DNA from: Chloroflexota bacterium
Lineage (GTDB): Bacteria > Chloroflexota > Anaerolineae > Anaerolineales > Anaerolineaceae
NCBI GenBank assembly: GCA_004347695.1
Contig: SLTK01000013.1
Coordinates: forward strand, 42,838-106,837
Reading direction: 5' to 3'
Length of the DNA: 64,000 nucleotides
Made by a program: the position numbers and the translations under genes. This document shows positions 7,130 to 16,393 of the stretch, piece after piece. Under the pieces are notes generated by a model, which was not told the origin of the DNA, searched no databases, and saw nothing but the letters and a program-made list of their open reading frames with translations. Position 1 is the first letter of the stretch, and every line of letters starts with the position of its first letter.

Positions 7130-9229
7130 TTACGCCTGCAAAATGACCCGGCCGTCCAGCGCCAGGGCGCCTTTGCCTTTGGGGAGAACCAGCAGTGGGT
7201 TGATTTCTATTTCTTCAATCTGGGGGAAGTCCAAAGCCAGCTTGCTCAAGCGTAGAATGGCATCCACCACGGCTTCCACATCAGCCTCTGGCATGCCGCG
7301 GAAACCGGTCAGCAAGCGGCCGGCGCGCGTTTGATGGATCATGTCGGCTGCATCCTGGCGGGTCAGCGGCGCTACACGGAAAGCGACATCACCGAATAGC
7401 TCCACGTAAATTCCGCCCAGTCCAAACATCATCAACGGACCAAAATTCGGGTCGCGGCGCATGCCAACGATCACTTCCTGGCCTTTAGGCGCCATGGCTT
7501 CGATCAACACGCCTTCGAGGTGCGCTTCCGGTTTTTTTGCAGCAATATCCTGCATCAAGCTGACGTAATTCGCACGCACTGCATCGTCATCACCCAGGTT
7601 AAGGCGGATGCCGCCAACATCGGATTTATGCAGGATGTCCGGCGAAACAATCTTCATCACGACCGGGTATCCTACCCGCCGGGCAACATCTACCGCCTGC
7701 TGCGCAGACTGCGCCATTTCGCCGGCCACAACCGGCATGCCATAGGCTGCCAGCAGCGGACGGGTGAGCACCTCGCCGAGCGCCGGTTGATCTTTGGCGC
7801 TTTCCAGCAGCCGCGCAGCTTCCGGTTGGTTCAGGTCAGTCCAACGGGTTTCTGTCAAGGCGGGTTTCTCCAGCCAGCGAGTGTAGCGCAGCATGGCGCT
7901 CAAAACGCGGCCGGGAGTTTCAGGATTGACGTACATGGGTATGCCGTTGCCATGCAGGATTTCACGGGCTTTGCCAGTGCTATATTCTCCCACGAACACC
8001 GCCACCACCGGTTTGCATTGACCTTTGGCCTGATCGACTATCGCCTGAGCGACGGCATTGGTATTGACCAGCGCCTGCGGGATAAGAATGGCGATTGCCA
8101 TGTCCACATTGGGGTCAGCCAGAACGCCTTTTAGGCCAGCCGAGTATTCTGCAACATCCGCTGCGCCGAGCATGTCCACCGGATTGGCGATTTGCGCTGC
8201 AGGATTGAGATGCGGGCGTAAGAATTTTTGCGTCTCAGGGGAGATGTCTGCCATTTGCAAGCCATTCATCGCCAGAGCATCGGAAGCCAGGGCGGCCGGG
8301 CCGCCGCCGTTGGTGATCATGGCGACCCGCGGGCCTTTGGGCAGCGGCAAATTGGCAAAGCCCATCGAAATATCGAAGAGATCGGCCAGGGAATCCACTT
8401 CGGTAACCCCGGCCTGCTCGAAGGCAGCTTGATAGGCCGTGTGTGACCCCGCCAGTGAGCCGGTGTGCGAGGACACTGCCCGGGCGCCTGCGCTGGTGCG
8501 TCCTGCTTTGAGCATCACAATCGGCTTGTTCGGCGAAACCTTGCGCGCCGTCTGAATAAAACGTTGCCCATCATGAATCGCCTCGACGTAGGATGCGATC
8601 ACTTTGGTATGTTCGTCATTGGCGAGATATTCGATCATATCCGTTTCGGTAACGTCGGCCTCGTTGCCCAGGGTGGCAAACATCGAAAAGCCGATGAATT
8701 TGTCCCGGATGGTTTCGACCACGCCGCCGGCGACCGCACCAGATTGAGATACAAACCCGATTCCACCACGCGCAGGCTGCCCATTGATGAACGTGGTATT
8801 CAGCCCGGTGTACATATCCAGCGTACCAACGCAGTTCGGCCCGATCAGGCGCATGTTATAGCGCCGGGCTATGGTCACCAGGCTTTTTTCCATGGCAGCG
8901 CCTTCCGGCCCAATTTCTTTAAATCCGCCGGAAATAACGATGACAGCCTTGACGCCGCGCTTTCCGCAGTCCTCCAGCACGCCCGGGGTAACCTGGGCTG
9001 GCAGGACAATCACTGCCAGGTCAACAGGGTCCGGCACGGATGAAATATCCGGGTAGGACTTGTGCCCGAGAATTTGATCTTCTTTGGGGTTTACCGGCGC
9101 AATCTGGCCGGAATAGCCGTACGAGGTCAAATTGCGTAAAATTCCATAACTTAACTTGGTGGGACTGGCAGAGGCGCCAATAATAGCGACTCCCCGCGGC
9201 GCAAAAAACGGTTCAAGGCCGTGGTGCAT
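7130..9229 (-). CDS. Acyl-CoA synthetase (ADP-forming), fused alpha-beta
   Basis: Converts acyl-CoA, ADP and phosphate to acid, CoA and ATP. The 699 residues carry a CoA-binding domain (residues about 5-125, GVAIIGASASP), a succinyl-CoA-ligase-like domain with the phosphohistidine H255 in SSHTGSLAGS, and a C-terminal ATP-grasp domain from about residue 470. Gene order synthetase-iorA-iorB with short gaps suggests the substrate is the aryl-acetyl-CoA made by IorAB, giving substrate-level ATP; simple acetyl-CoA is also possible. AGGAGGA precedes the ATG. This is the first gene of the operon, and an inverted repeat lies in its promoter region. Confidence 0.93.
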   Translation of the reverse strand: MHHGLEPFFAPRGVAIIGASASPTKLSYGILRNLTSYGYSGQIAPVNPKEDQILGHKSYPDISSVPDPVDLAVIVLPAQVTPGVLEDCGKRGVKAVIVISGGFKEIGPEGAAMEKSLVTIARRYNMRLIGPNCVGTLDMYTGLNTTFINGQPARGGIGFVSQSGAVAGGVVETIRDKFIGFSMFATLGNEADVTETDMIEYLANDEHTKVIASYVEAIHDGQRFIQTARKVSPNKPIVMLKAGRTSAGARAVSSHTGSLAGSHTAYQAAFEQAGVTEVDSLADLFDISMGFANLPLPKGPRVAMITNGGGPAALASDALAMNGLQMADISPETQKFLRPHLNPAAQIANPVDMLGAADVAEYSAGLKGVLADPNVDMAIAILIPQALVNTNAVAQAIVDQAKGQCKPVVAVFVGEYSTGKAREILHGNGIPMYVNPETPGRVLSAMLRYTRWLEKPALTETRWTDLNQPEAARLLESAKDQPALGEVLTRPLLAAYGMPVVAGEMAQSAQQAVDVARRVGYPVVMKIVSPDILHKSDVGGIRLNLGDDDAVRANYVSLMQDIAAKKPEAHLEGVLIEAMAPKGQEVIVGMRRDPNFGPLMMFGLGGIYVELFGDVAFRVAPLTRQDAADMIHQTRAGRLLTGFRGMPEADVEAVVDAILRLSKLALDFPQIEEIEINPLLVLPKGKGALALDGRVILQA

Positions 9230-9294
9230 GCACTTCCTCCTGGAAATGGGATAGTGGGGGTGGAATAGCTCTATTATTGTAGCGAATAAGAACG

Positions 9295-9319
9295 GGTTTA
9301 TATAGTGAACAATATAACC
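9295..9319. promoter_or_regulatory. Inverted repeat upstream of the acyl-CoA synthetase/ior operon
   Basis: GGTTTATAT at 9295-9303 faces ATATAACC at 9312-9319 with 8 bases between. It sits 65-90 bases before the first gene of the operon, close to minus-strand TACAAT and TATATA boxes, where a transcription factor could bind. The regulator is unknown. Confidence 0.35.
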
Positions 9320-9379
9320 TGCTTGACAGCAACCTTATCATTTTTTACGCAACCCTGTTTTTGGCCCGCACATGGGGGT

Positions 9380-10837
9380 CTATGTTTCGGAATAAATCAG
9401 GCTGACGTCCAGCACCTGAATGAGGTCGCCATCGTGCAAAGCCCGTGCTCCGCTGACCGGTAAGCGGTTAAGCAGCACCGGTGACTCGCAGAACATGACC
9501 TCCAAAAAAAAGCCGGTACGAGCACCGCGTATCCAGATTTCGATATAGCCGGCATCGCGTTTGTCGATATAAACCGGGTTGCGCGGGTCGGTGCCAATGC
9601 GGAAAGCCATATCGGTGGAGAGCGGATAATTTTCCCGCTCCCCGTTGGGCCATAAGACCAGCAGCCGCGGATTTATGCCATCTCCTTCTTTGTTGAGCGT
9701 TCTGCGTCGAGTGGGTTGAGCGGGGGTTGGCGGGGCAGTCTCGCCACCCTGGATGAAATCGGCTCCCGGCAAACTCGCTGTCGGACGCGCCTGGCGAAGC
9801 GATAATGCCAGATTGGCCATGAAAGCGCGGATTCTTTGATCTGGACCCTGGTTGACGCGAATCCAATCTATTCGGGAACGCAGCAATAACAACACGGCGA
9901 TAAGTAGCAACACTACTGCCGCAGCGATGGTGATGCCCAGGCGAGTATTGATCCAGACTGCAACGGGCTCCCAGGTTGAATAACCCCAGCGGCGGTCTTG
10001 AAGGCGGGCGGTGTTCACCGCCGTGAAAATATACTCCAGGATCGAAACCGTACCGGCGAATTGAATTTCAAGCGATTCGCTGGCTTTTGGCAACCCTTTC
10101 CAGGCAGTGTAAGCATTCAAATAAACCCAGGCATCGCTGTCACCCGGCAGTGCAGTAGCCGCGTCAGCCGAGAGCATCGCGGGAATTTGTTCCAGGTGAG
10201 AGCTTTCGGTGATCTGGCGCAGATAAGTGGAAATGGATTGCAAACGGCGGCGCAGATCGTTCAGATCCTCAACCACTTTTGAGCTGAGCTCCTGAATCTG
10301 GTTCAGGCGTTCCGAATCGCTGATCTGCGGTTGCTGGCGAATTTGATAAAAAAGAGGTTTAAGCGGAGCCGCCAATTCCGGCTGTTGTAACTCTGCCTGA
10401 AGGGCAGTTAACTCCGCAGCCGCATTCTCGAGCAGGCTGGTAAATGTGCGAACGTCCGTGCTGCGGATGCCTTGCGCGGCAAGTACCTCGACTAATTGTT
10501 CCTCCGCTGTCAATCCGGTATTGGCGACTGCGTAAGCCGCCTCCATGTCAAGATACGCCTGCAAGCGGGTTCGAGCCATTTCAATGTAATCCAGCCTGAC
10601 TTCAAGGTCTGGTTGCGTTTGCAGCAGAAAATTCACCTGATCGGTGGCGTCTTGATAGGGGTTAAAAGCCCGTACCAACTGTGCCGCGATGATGACCGCC
10701 ACCAGGATAATGCCGAGGATGCCGCACACCAGGGCTGCACGGGTAGCCGCAGCCGGATGAGGGGCAAGTGTCGTTTCGGCGGATTCAGTGGCATTCATGG
10801 GTTGTATCTGCGGTTGCGGTCTGGCGCGGTTGGACAA
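9380..10837 (-). CDS. Membrane protein with C-terminal FHA-like domain
   Basis: Unrecognised 485-residue protein. Visible parts: a disordered N-terminus, a transmembrane helix at about 35-57, a long helical and partly coiled segment (about 75-285) likely outside the membrane, a second helix at about 300-322, and a cytoplasmic tail whose last 95 residues resemble a forkhead-associated fold (FRIGTDPRNP, then LLNRLPVSGARALHDGDLIQV). The canonical FHA Arg-Ser-Asn-His pattern is degenerate. Start at TTG 10837 or ATG 10798 is undecided because neither has a good ribosome site. It lies alone upstream of the ior operon on the same strand. Confidence 0.7.
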   Translation of the reverse strand: MSNRARPQPQIQPMNATESAETTLAPHPAAATRAALVCGILGIILVAVIIAAQLVRAFNPYQDATDQVNFLLQTQPDLEVRLDYIEMARTRLQAYLDMEAAYAVANTGLTAEEQLVEVLAAQGIRSTDVRTFTSLLENAAAELTALQAELQQPELAAPLKPLFYQIRQQPQISDSERLNQIQELSSKVVEDLNDLRRRLQSISTYLRQITESSHLEQIPAMLSADAATALPGDSDAWVYLNAYTAWKGLPKASESLEIQFAGTVSILEYIFTAVNTARLQDRRWGYSTWEPVAVWINTRLGITIAAAVVLLLIAVLLLLRSRIDWIRVNQGPDQRIRAFMANLALSLRQARPTASLPGADFIQGGETAPPTPAQPTRRRTLNKEGDGINPRLLVLWPNGERENYPLSTDMAFRIGTDPRNPVYIDKRDAGYIEIWIRGARTGFFLEVMFCESPVLLNRLPVSGARALHDGDLIQVLDVSLIYSET

Positions 10838-11148
10838 ACCGGGTTTAATGAGCCTTGACGCTTTCTACGTAATCATATCCTGCCCGGAACATGAGCATTA
10901 GCAATAGTATATGCCAGGATTATAAAAGCGTTCTGGTTACAGGACGGTTGCATTTACAGTAAAAAGGGGAGGACATTCTGAGCCGGGCGCAGGGCGACAT
11001 CGTTGTGCACACTTACCAACTGTCCCGCCTGCAAGGCGCTCTGCAAGTACGGCAGGGTGGCACGGTTTGTCAGGGCATCTGCGGGATGACAATAAATCCA
11101 GCCGGTTTACCCTTTTTCTGCCCTGGCTATGTTAAAATTTTCCCGATC
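10838..11148. other. Intergenic stretch upstream of ecfA
   Basis: No gene is evident. The left part is AT-rich; the right part holds several short GC-rich inverted segments but no match to a thiamine, FMN or cobalamin riboswitch core that I can recognise. TAAAAT at about 11133-11138 lies 10 bases before the ecfA ATG and no ribosome site lies between, which suggests a short or leaderless mRNA. Confidence 0.4.
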
Positions 11149-12897
11149 ATGGCAAACGCTTTTATATCCGTTGAAGATGTCCATTTTCAGCACCCGGTAC
11201 GCGGTGGGGAATCGACCCGGGCGTTAAACGGAATCAACCTGCAGATCGAGGAGGGGGAGTATCTTGCCATTGTTGGCGCAAACGGCTCGGGAAAAACCAC
11301 TCTGGGACGCCACCTGAACGCTTTGCTGATGCCCGGTCAAGGCCGGGTGTTGGTGAACGGCAAGGATACGCGCGACCCGCAAAATCACCCGGCCATCCGT
11401 TCGACGGTCGGCATGGTATTTCAGTCGCCGGAAGATCAAATTGTGGCAGCAGTGCTGGAAGAAGACATTGCTTTTGGGCCTGAAAATATGGGATTACCGC
11501 CGGCCGAGATCCGGGCGCGAGTCGAAGAAGCCCTGACTATCACCGGAATGCAGGAGCATCGCGAACGACCCCCGCACCTGCTTTCGGCCGGTCAAATGCA
11601 GCGCGCCGCGTTGGCAGGCGTGCTGGCAATGCATCCGCGCTGTGTCATCATGGATGAAACCACTGCCATGCTTGATCCCGGCGGGCGGGCAATGGTGAAG
11701 CAGTTAATCCACCGCCTGCACGATGAAGGTCTGACCGTGATCGTCATCACGCATTTTATGCGCGAAGCGGTCGAGGCTGACCGGGTTGTGGTGCTCAAAG
11801 AGGGGACAGTGGCTTTCGATGGCCCGCCGCGAGATATTTTTATTCATCCGGCTGACCTGTATTCGATGAATTTAGATTTGCCGATAGCGGCTCGCCTGGC
11901 GCAGTCGCTGCGTCCCATTTTTCCGGAACTGCCAGCAGACATCCTGACCCCGGAAGCGCTTTTTCGCGCGTTGCCGTCCTACATGGGCGCGCTCCTTCCC
12001 GATTCCCTGCCACGTCCTTCGCACGCCCGGAATGATTGCGCGGATATTATCAAAGTTGAAGACCTGGAGCACGTTTACCTCAGCGACACGCCGCTGGCAC
12101 ATTCGGCATTGACTGGCGCTTCTTTGTGTGTGGGAGAAGGCAGTTCCCACGGGTTAATCGGCTCCACCGGTTCGGGAAAATCGACTTTGCTGCAACACCT
12201 CAACGGGCTTTTGATCCCGCAGCAAGGACGGGTAAGGGTCGGGGCATTCGACCTGAATGATGCTGCCACCGATTTAAAAGCGGTACGGCGTTACGCCGGG
12301 CTGGTTTTTCAGAATCCGGAGTATCAAATTTTCGAGCAGTATGTTGGCGATGAAATTGCTTATGCCCCACGCCTGATGGGAGAAAAAGAAACGTTACGCG
12401 AGACCGTCCGCAGTGCGATGACGTCGGTCGGTTTGGATTTCGAGACCTTCAAGGACCGATTTACCTTTGCACTCAGCGGCGGGGAGCGCCGCAAGGTAGC
12501 CATGGCTTCCATTCTGGCAATGAATCCTGCCATTTTGTTGCTGGACGAACCGACTGCCGGTCTGGATCCGCGTTCACGCCGGGGTGTGCTCGAGCATTTG
12601 AACGGCATGCAGACAGGCAGCAAGACGCTGGTGGTTTCATCGCATCACATGGAAGATATTGCCGAACTGGCTGAAAATGTGACGGCCCTGGCCAATGGCC
12701 GCGACCAACTAAACGGCAGCGCTGCCAGCGTTTTCCATCAAGTAGAGAAAATTAATGCTCTTGGACTGGAAGCGCCTCTGGTCTCACAAGCAGCAGCAGT
12801 TTTGCGCTCGCGCAATTGGCCGCTGCGCCCCGATATTCTTCGGCCAGCTGAACTGACCAAAAACCTCTCCCAGATCGTGGAGGGCAGCCATGCATAA
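11149..12897 (+). CDS. ECF transporter double ATPase (EcfA-EcfA' fusion)
   Basis: Energises uptake of a vitamin or metal through an ECF-type ABC transporter. The 582 residues hold two complete ATPase domains: Walker A GANGSGKTT at residues 43-50 and GSTGSGKST near 340, with signatures LLSAGQMQR near 145 and ALSGGERRK near 441, and Walker B motifs CVIMDETT and ILLLDEPT. The first signature has Ala instead of Gly. The open frame reaches back to 11005, but homology starts at the ATG at 11149. The gene overlaps ecfT by 8 bases. A fused A-A' subunit is an alternative to separate ecfA1 and ecfA2. Confidence 0.92.
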   Translation: MANAFISVEDVHFQHPVRGGESTRALNGINLQIEEGEYLAIVGANGSGKTTLGRHLNALLMPGQGRVLVNGKDTRDPQNHPAIRSTVGMVFQSPEDQIVAAVLEEDIAFGPENMGLPPAEIRARVEEALTITGMQEHRERPPHLLSAGQMQRAALAGVLAMHPRCVIMDETTAMLDPGGRAMVKQLIHRLHDEGLTVIVITHFMREAVEADRVVVLKEGTVAFDGPPRDIFIHPADLYSMNLDLPIAARLAQSLRPIFPELPADILTPEALFRALPSYMGALLPDSLPRPSHARNDCADIIKVEDLEHVYLSDTPLAHSALTGASLCVGEGSSHGLIGSTGSGKSTLLQHLNGLLIPQQGRVRVGAFDLNDAATDLKAVRRYAGLVFQNPEYQIFEQYVGDEIAYAPRLMGEKETLRETVRSAMTSVGLDFETFKDRFTFALSGGERRKVAMASILAMNPAILLLDEPTAGLDPRSRRGVLEHLNGMQTGSKTLVVSSHHMEDIAELAENVTALANGRDQLNGSAASVFHQVEKINALGLEAPLVSQAAAVLRSRNWPLRPDILRPAELTKNLSQIVEGSHA

Positions 12898-13714
12898 TTT
12901 TGAGTTTTTACGCATGGTAAACATTGGTCAATATCTGCCGTTGCAGTCCGTGCTGCACCGGTTGGATCCACGAGCGCGCATATTGATTTATTTCTGCATA
13001 ATTGCAGCAGCCACATTCACGTCGAGTCCGCTCGGTCTGGCTATTGCGCTGGCTGTCACTTTTATCGGCTTTTGGTTTGGCCGAATTCCATTGCGGTTTG
13101 CGCTGCGCGGATTACTGCCTCCGTTGCCATTTTTGCTGATCCTGGCTTTTCTGCAGATATTCCTGACCCCACACCCTGACGAAGCAACGATCCTCTATTC
13201 CCTTGGCCCGATGAAAATTTACCTGGCCGGGTTGATTTCTGCCGGCTTGCTGCTGCTTCGCTTTGCGGTTTTGATCCTGGGATTAGGCCTGGCTTCATAC
13301 ACCTTATCGACTTCCGAAATGATCCACGGGTTGGAATCGCTCTTCTCTCCGCTGGCCAGGCTGGGTATCCCGACACATGATCTGGTCATGGTCGTGCAGG
13401 TGACCATCCGTTTCATCCCGTTTTTGGCGCAAGCTGCAGAAAGGATTGCAAAAGCTCAGGCCTCACGCGGGGCTGATTGGGGTACGCACAAAGGCGGGCT
13501 GCTGGCCCGCACCCGTCAGGTGATCCCGCTGGTATTGCCGTTGTTTCTCACCAGTTTACGCCGCGCTGAGACGATGGCGCTGGCGATGGATGCGCGCGGC
13601 TACGCCGCCATCACCCGGCGCACGTCTCTGATGGTAATGCATTTCACCTGGAAAGATGCATTGGCGATCCTGCTCGGAATTGCTGCAGGCGTGACGATTT
13701 TATGGGTCGGTTAG
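12890..13714 (+). CDS. ecfT: ECF transporter transmembrane subunit EcfT
   Basis: Membrane scaffold of the ECF transporter, 274 residues with about five hydrophobic segments. The two coupling-helix signatures of the family, AQASRG (near residue 190) and AMDARG (near 230), contact the ATPase. Its start overlaps the end of the ATPase gene, so the two are co-translated. The N-terminus (LDPRARILIYF) matches the family opening HRLDPRTKL. The gene converges with the S-component gene, with only 10 bases between the stops. Confidence 0.92.
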   Translation: MHNFEFLRMVNIGQYLPLQSVLHRLDPRARILIYFCIIAAATFTSSPLGLAIALAVTFIGFWFGRIPLRFALRGLLPPLPFLLILAFLQIFLTPHPDEATILYSLGPMKIYLAGLISAGLLLLRFAVLILGLGLASYTLSTSEMIHGLESLFSPLARLGIPTHDLVMVVQVTIRFIPFLAQAAERIAKAQASRGADWGTHKGGLLARTRQVIPLVLPLFLTSLRRAETMALAMDARGYAAITRRTSLMVMHFTWKDALAILLGIAAGVTILWVG

Positions 13715-13724
13715 CGTTGGCGAA

Positions 13725-14282
13725 TTAGATATTGGCGCCGCGCTGCTTGCCGACTGCAAAGCGCTGCCAGGCTGCTACCACTACCAGGGTGATCAAAGCG
13801 GCTGCTCCGGCTTCGGGCAGACCGTTGGCTATGGCAATAGGAGCTAACGCCGCCCAGGGCAAAAACCCGAGCAGGCCAATGGCGCTCAGCACAAGAATGG
13901 TGTTGGTCAGAGTGCCAGCGATACCGGCTGCAATCAACCCGGCAACCGGCCAGCGTTTGAGACCGGTCCACACCAGCCAGGCGACGGGTCCGATGAGAAT
14001 GCGCGGCAGAACCGAGATGATGGGGTTGGTAAACCAGGCGTCGGCCGGACCAGTAGGCGCCACGGCTGCCTGAATCATGCTGAAAATGCCAAATATCAAA
14101 CCAATCCCGGCTCCTACCAGCGGTCCTTCCAGAACAGCGCCAATAATGACTGGCACGTGCATGATGGTCAGCGAAGCGCCTGTGAACCAGGGAATAAATC
14201 CCAGGCGAGTCAGGCCCAATAACACGGCGATAGCCCCCAACACACCCGTCACAACGATTTTCCGCGTCCGATCTTGTGGCAT
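13725..14282 (-). CDS. ECF transporter substrate-binding (S) component
   Basis: A 185-residue hydrophobic protein with about six membrane helices and the S-component signature region (RLGFIPWFTGASLTIMHVPVIIGAVLEGPLVGAGIGLIFG). It should give substrate specificity to EcfA-EcfT, but the substrate (a B vitamin or precursor is typical) cannot be read from sequence. TAGGAG precedes the ATG. It is convergent to ecfT, not in its operon, which is usual when several S components share one energising module. A TTACAAT box about 100 bases upstream may be its promoter. Confidence 0.85.
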   Translation of the reverse strand: MPQDRTRKIVVTGVLGAIAVLLGLTRLGFIPWFTGASLTIMHVPVIIGAVLEGPLVGAGIGLIFGIFSMIQAAVAPTGPADAWFTNPIISVLPRILIGPVAWLVWTGLKRWPVAGLIAAGIAGTLTNTILVLSAIGLLGFLPWAALAPIAIANGLPEAGAAALITLVVVAAWQRFAVGKQRGANI

Positions 14283-14540
14283 AACCTGCTCCTAGAGGGT
14301 TGATTTGTGCAGCGAAAACGACATAAAAGATAAACACCGGGACCGGCAAATGGTTCTTGCCAGGCACGCTGATTGTAACATGGCATCTTCTGGCTGTGCT
14401 TGGAATCTTTTGCCTTTACTCGCTACGACTACGCAACCTTTGATCTGATTACGGGTTGGTAATGCAGCCTGTGTTAAGCGCTCGCCACTATAATTTACAC
14501 ATCGTTCACAGGTTTTTTTTATGGTTTTTCAGGATGTAAA

Positions 14541-15965
14541 ATGAGCCGCCCACTTCGTTGGCATCACCTCATTACGGTAAATATTTACTGGTTTGCATTG
14601 AACACGCGCTCGCAAACCCTTTCCCCACTGATCATTCCGCTGCTGGTGCAGCAGTTCATCGGCGAGGAATCAAAGGGCAGCGCGGTTGGCAGCATCCGGT
14701 TGTGGTCACTCATGACGGCGGTGCTGGTGCAGGCTTTGATGGGCATCCTTTCCGACCGCTCGACCGCGAAATTGGGACGGCGGCGCCCCTTCATCCTGCT
14801 GGGTACGCTGGGGGAGATCATCATCTTTGCACTGATCGGATTTTCTGCCAGCCTGGAAGGGCAGGCCGGCTATGCAGTCTTGTTTGGCCTCTATATCCTC
14901 TCCATGATGGCTTCTAACACCGCCCATGCCGCCACCCAGGGGCTGATACCTGACCTGGTGCCCGAATCACAACGCGGACGTTACTCAGGGGTAAAAGCTT
15001 TGCTCGAACTGCCCCTGCCGCTCCTGCTGGTCTCATTGGTGATTGGCAAACTGGTCAGCGGCGGCAACCTTTGGGCGGCCTTGATCACTTTGATGGGAGT
15101 ACTGGCGATTTGCGCAGCCATCGCCATGTTCATCCCGGAACAGCAACAGGAGCATGCCCCCTTCGAGATGAACTGGGCGCCATTCCTGCGCCTTGTCTTG
15201 ATGACAGCAGCTTTCACCCTCCTGATCCTGGGAATGGGTGCTTTTGTCCGCTGGTTCATGACCTTAAAACTGGATTTGGATCCCCGCTTGTGGAGCGGGG
15301 CTGCTGCGGCAGTCGGAGTAGCTGCGATGGCAGTCGCGATTGTGGGCGGTGTGCTGGCCAGCCTGCGCATCGGCGTTGGCAGGGATATCCAATACCTGCC
15401 ATCGTACACGTGGTGGGTGATCAACCGGCTGGCTTTTCTGACTGCTTCCACGAATATTGCCACTTTTCTGCTATTTTTCTTGCAGGAGCGTTTCGTGGAG
15501 TTGGAAGGGGAAAAAGCTGCTGGTCCGGCGGCGACGATTGCCATGTTCGTTGGCATATTCATTTTGCTGACTGCAGCGCCTGGGGGCTGGCTGGCCGACC
15601 GCTTCGGCAAAAAAATCCTGATCGGTATTGCCGGCTTGTTGGGTGCTGGCGGCATCGCTCTGCTCGTCATAGTCCCAAGCATGACCGCGATTTATATCGG
15701 CGGCAGCATTGTTGGCGCGGGAATCGGGCTGTTTTATTCGGCCAACTGGGCGCTTGGGACAGAAATTGTGCCGCGCGAACAGGCCGGGCGCTTCCTGGGA
15801 CTTTCCAACCTGGCTGGAGCGGGGGCCGGCGCCATTGGCGCCTATATCGGCGGTCCTATTGCGGATGTGCTGGGATACACCCTGATCATCGGTGTTTACG
15901 GATTTCTCTTTCTGGTTTCGTTACTGGCGCTTCTTGGAATTCAGGAAAAACGCTTCAACGCCTGA
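14541..15965 (+). CDS. MFS transporter
   Basis: Major facilitator protein of 474 residues with about 12 membrane helices. The loop 2-3 signature appears as GILSDRSTAKLGRRRPFILLG and a matching second-half signature as GGWLADRFGKKILIG, so the protein is a complete two-bundle carrier. The pattern and the N-terminal NIYWFALNTRSQTLSPLIIPLLV resemble the sugar/cation symporter-like group, but the substrate is unknown. TATAAT lies about 55 bases upstream, and CAGGA before the ATG is a weak ribosome site. It stands alone between the S component and a DUF2892 gene. Confidence 0.85.
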   Translation: MSRPLRWHHLITVNIYWFALNTRSQTLSPLIIPLLVQQFIGEESKGSAVGSIRLWSLMTAVLVQALMGILSDRSTAKLGRRRPFILLGTLGEIIIFALIGFSASLEGQAGYAVLFGLYILSMMASNTAHAATQGLIPDLVPESQRGRYSGVKALLELPLPLLLVSLVIGKLVSGGNLWAALITLMGVLAICAAIAMFIPEQQQEHAPFEMNWAPFLRLVLMTAAFTLLILGMGAFVRWFMTLKLDLDPRLWSGAAAAVGVAAMAVAIVGGVLASLRIGVGRDIQYLPSYTWWVINRLAFLTASTNIATFLLFFLQERFVELEGEKAAGPAATIAMFVGIFILLTAAPGGWLADRFGKKILIGIAGLLGAGGIALLVIVPSMTAIYIGGSIVGAGIGLFYSANWALGTEIVPREQAGRFLGLSNLAGAGAGAIGAYIGGPIADVLGYTLIIGVYGFLFLVSLLALLGIQEKRFNA

Positions 15966-16038
15966 TAGTATGTAACTTTTCATCCCCGGCTGCATCTATT
16001 CATTAGCGGTGAAATATAGTGTTGAATGGAGAAAAGTC

Positions 16039-16239
16039 ATGAAATACATCAATGAAGCCGGGTGGGATCGAATACTACGGGTTTTAGTGGGCATTCTGCT
16101 GCTGGCGCTCGGGTTTGGTAGCGTTGTCGCCGGGACGCTCGGGTTGGTCTTTAAAATCATCGGAACGTTACTCTTGGTGACCGGTCTGGTGGGATTTTGC
16201 CCGGTTTATGCCCTTCTGAAAGTCCGCACGAAAAAATAA
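16039..16239 (+). CDS. DUF2892 membrane protein
   Basis: A 66-residue protein of the DUF2892 (YgaP transmembrane) family. It contains two hydrophobic segments and the family end GFCPVYALLKVRT with a single conserved Cys. The ATG at 16039 has GGAGAA 7 bases upstream; an ATG at 16009 would precede this site and is rejected. The next gene on the strand is a thioredoxin that carries the same domain as a C-terminal fusion, and a rhodanese follows, so all three probably act in sulfur or thiol chemistry at the membrane. Confidence 0.85.
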   Translation: MKYINEAGWDRILRVLVGILLLALGFGSVVAGTLGLVFKIIGTLLLVTGLVGFCPVYALLKVRTKK

Positions 16240-16314
16240 CCCCGTCAGCTTGCCCTGAATAATTGAAGATGCTTCTTGCTGAAGTGTCTCCTTAGCAGAA
16301 TTGCCATTCTGGGG

Positions 16315-16346
16315 AGACCGGTTGGCTGGAACGCGCTAGCCGGTCT
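16315..16346 (+). terminator. Hairpin between DUF2892 gene and thioredoxin gene
   Basis: Stem AGACCGG / CCGGTCT with a roughly 18-base loop, then GCCTTTAA. The T tract is weak, so it may attenuate rather than stop transcription. Confidence 0.45.
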
Positions 16347-16393
16347 GCCTTTAATCCGTTTTCTATATTACTAACAGGTAGAAGAGAACAGCC

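Noticed and set aside
11005..11148. Riboswitch or upstream extension of the ECF ATPase
   Set aside because: No known vitamin riboswitch core could be matched, and the upstream residues do not resemble an ATPase N-terminus.
13711..14367. Alternative minus-strand frame over the S-component gene
   Set aside because: It reads the same DNA in another frame with an Arg/Ser/His-rich product; the 185-residue frame has membrane helices and a ribosome site.
14283..14400. Riboswitch upstream of the S component
   Set aside because: A leader of about 80 bases is likely, but no preQ1, TPP, FMN or cobalamin core can be identified by eye.
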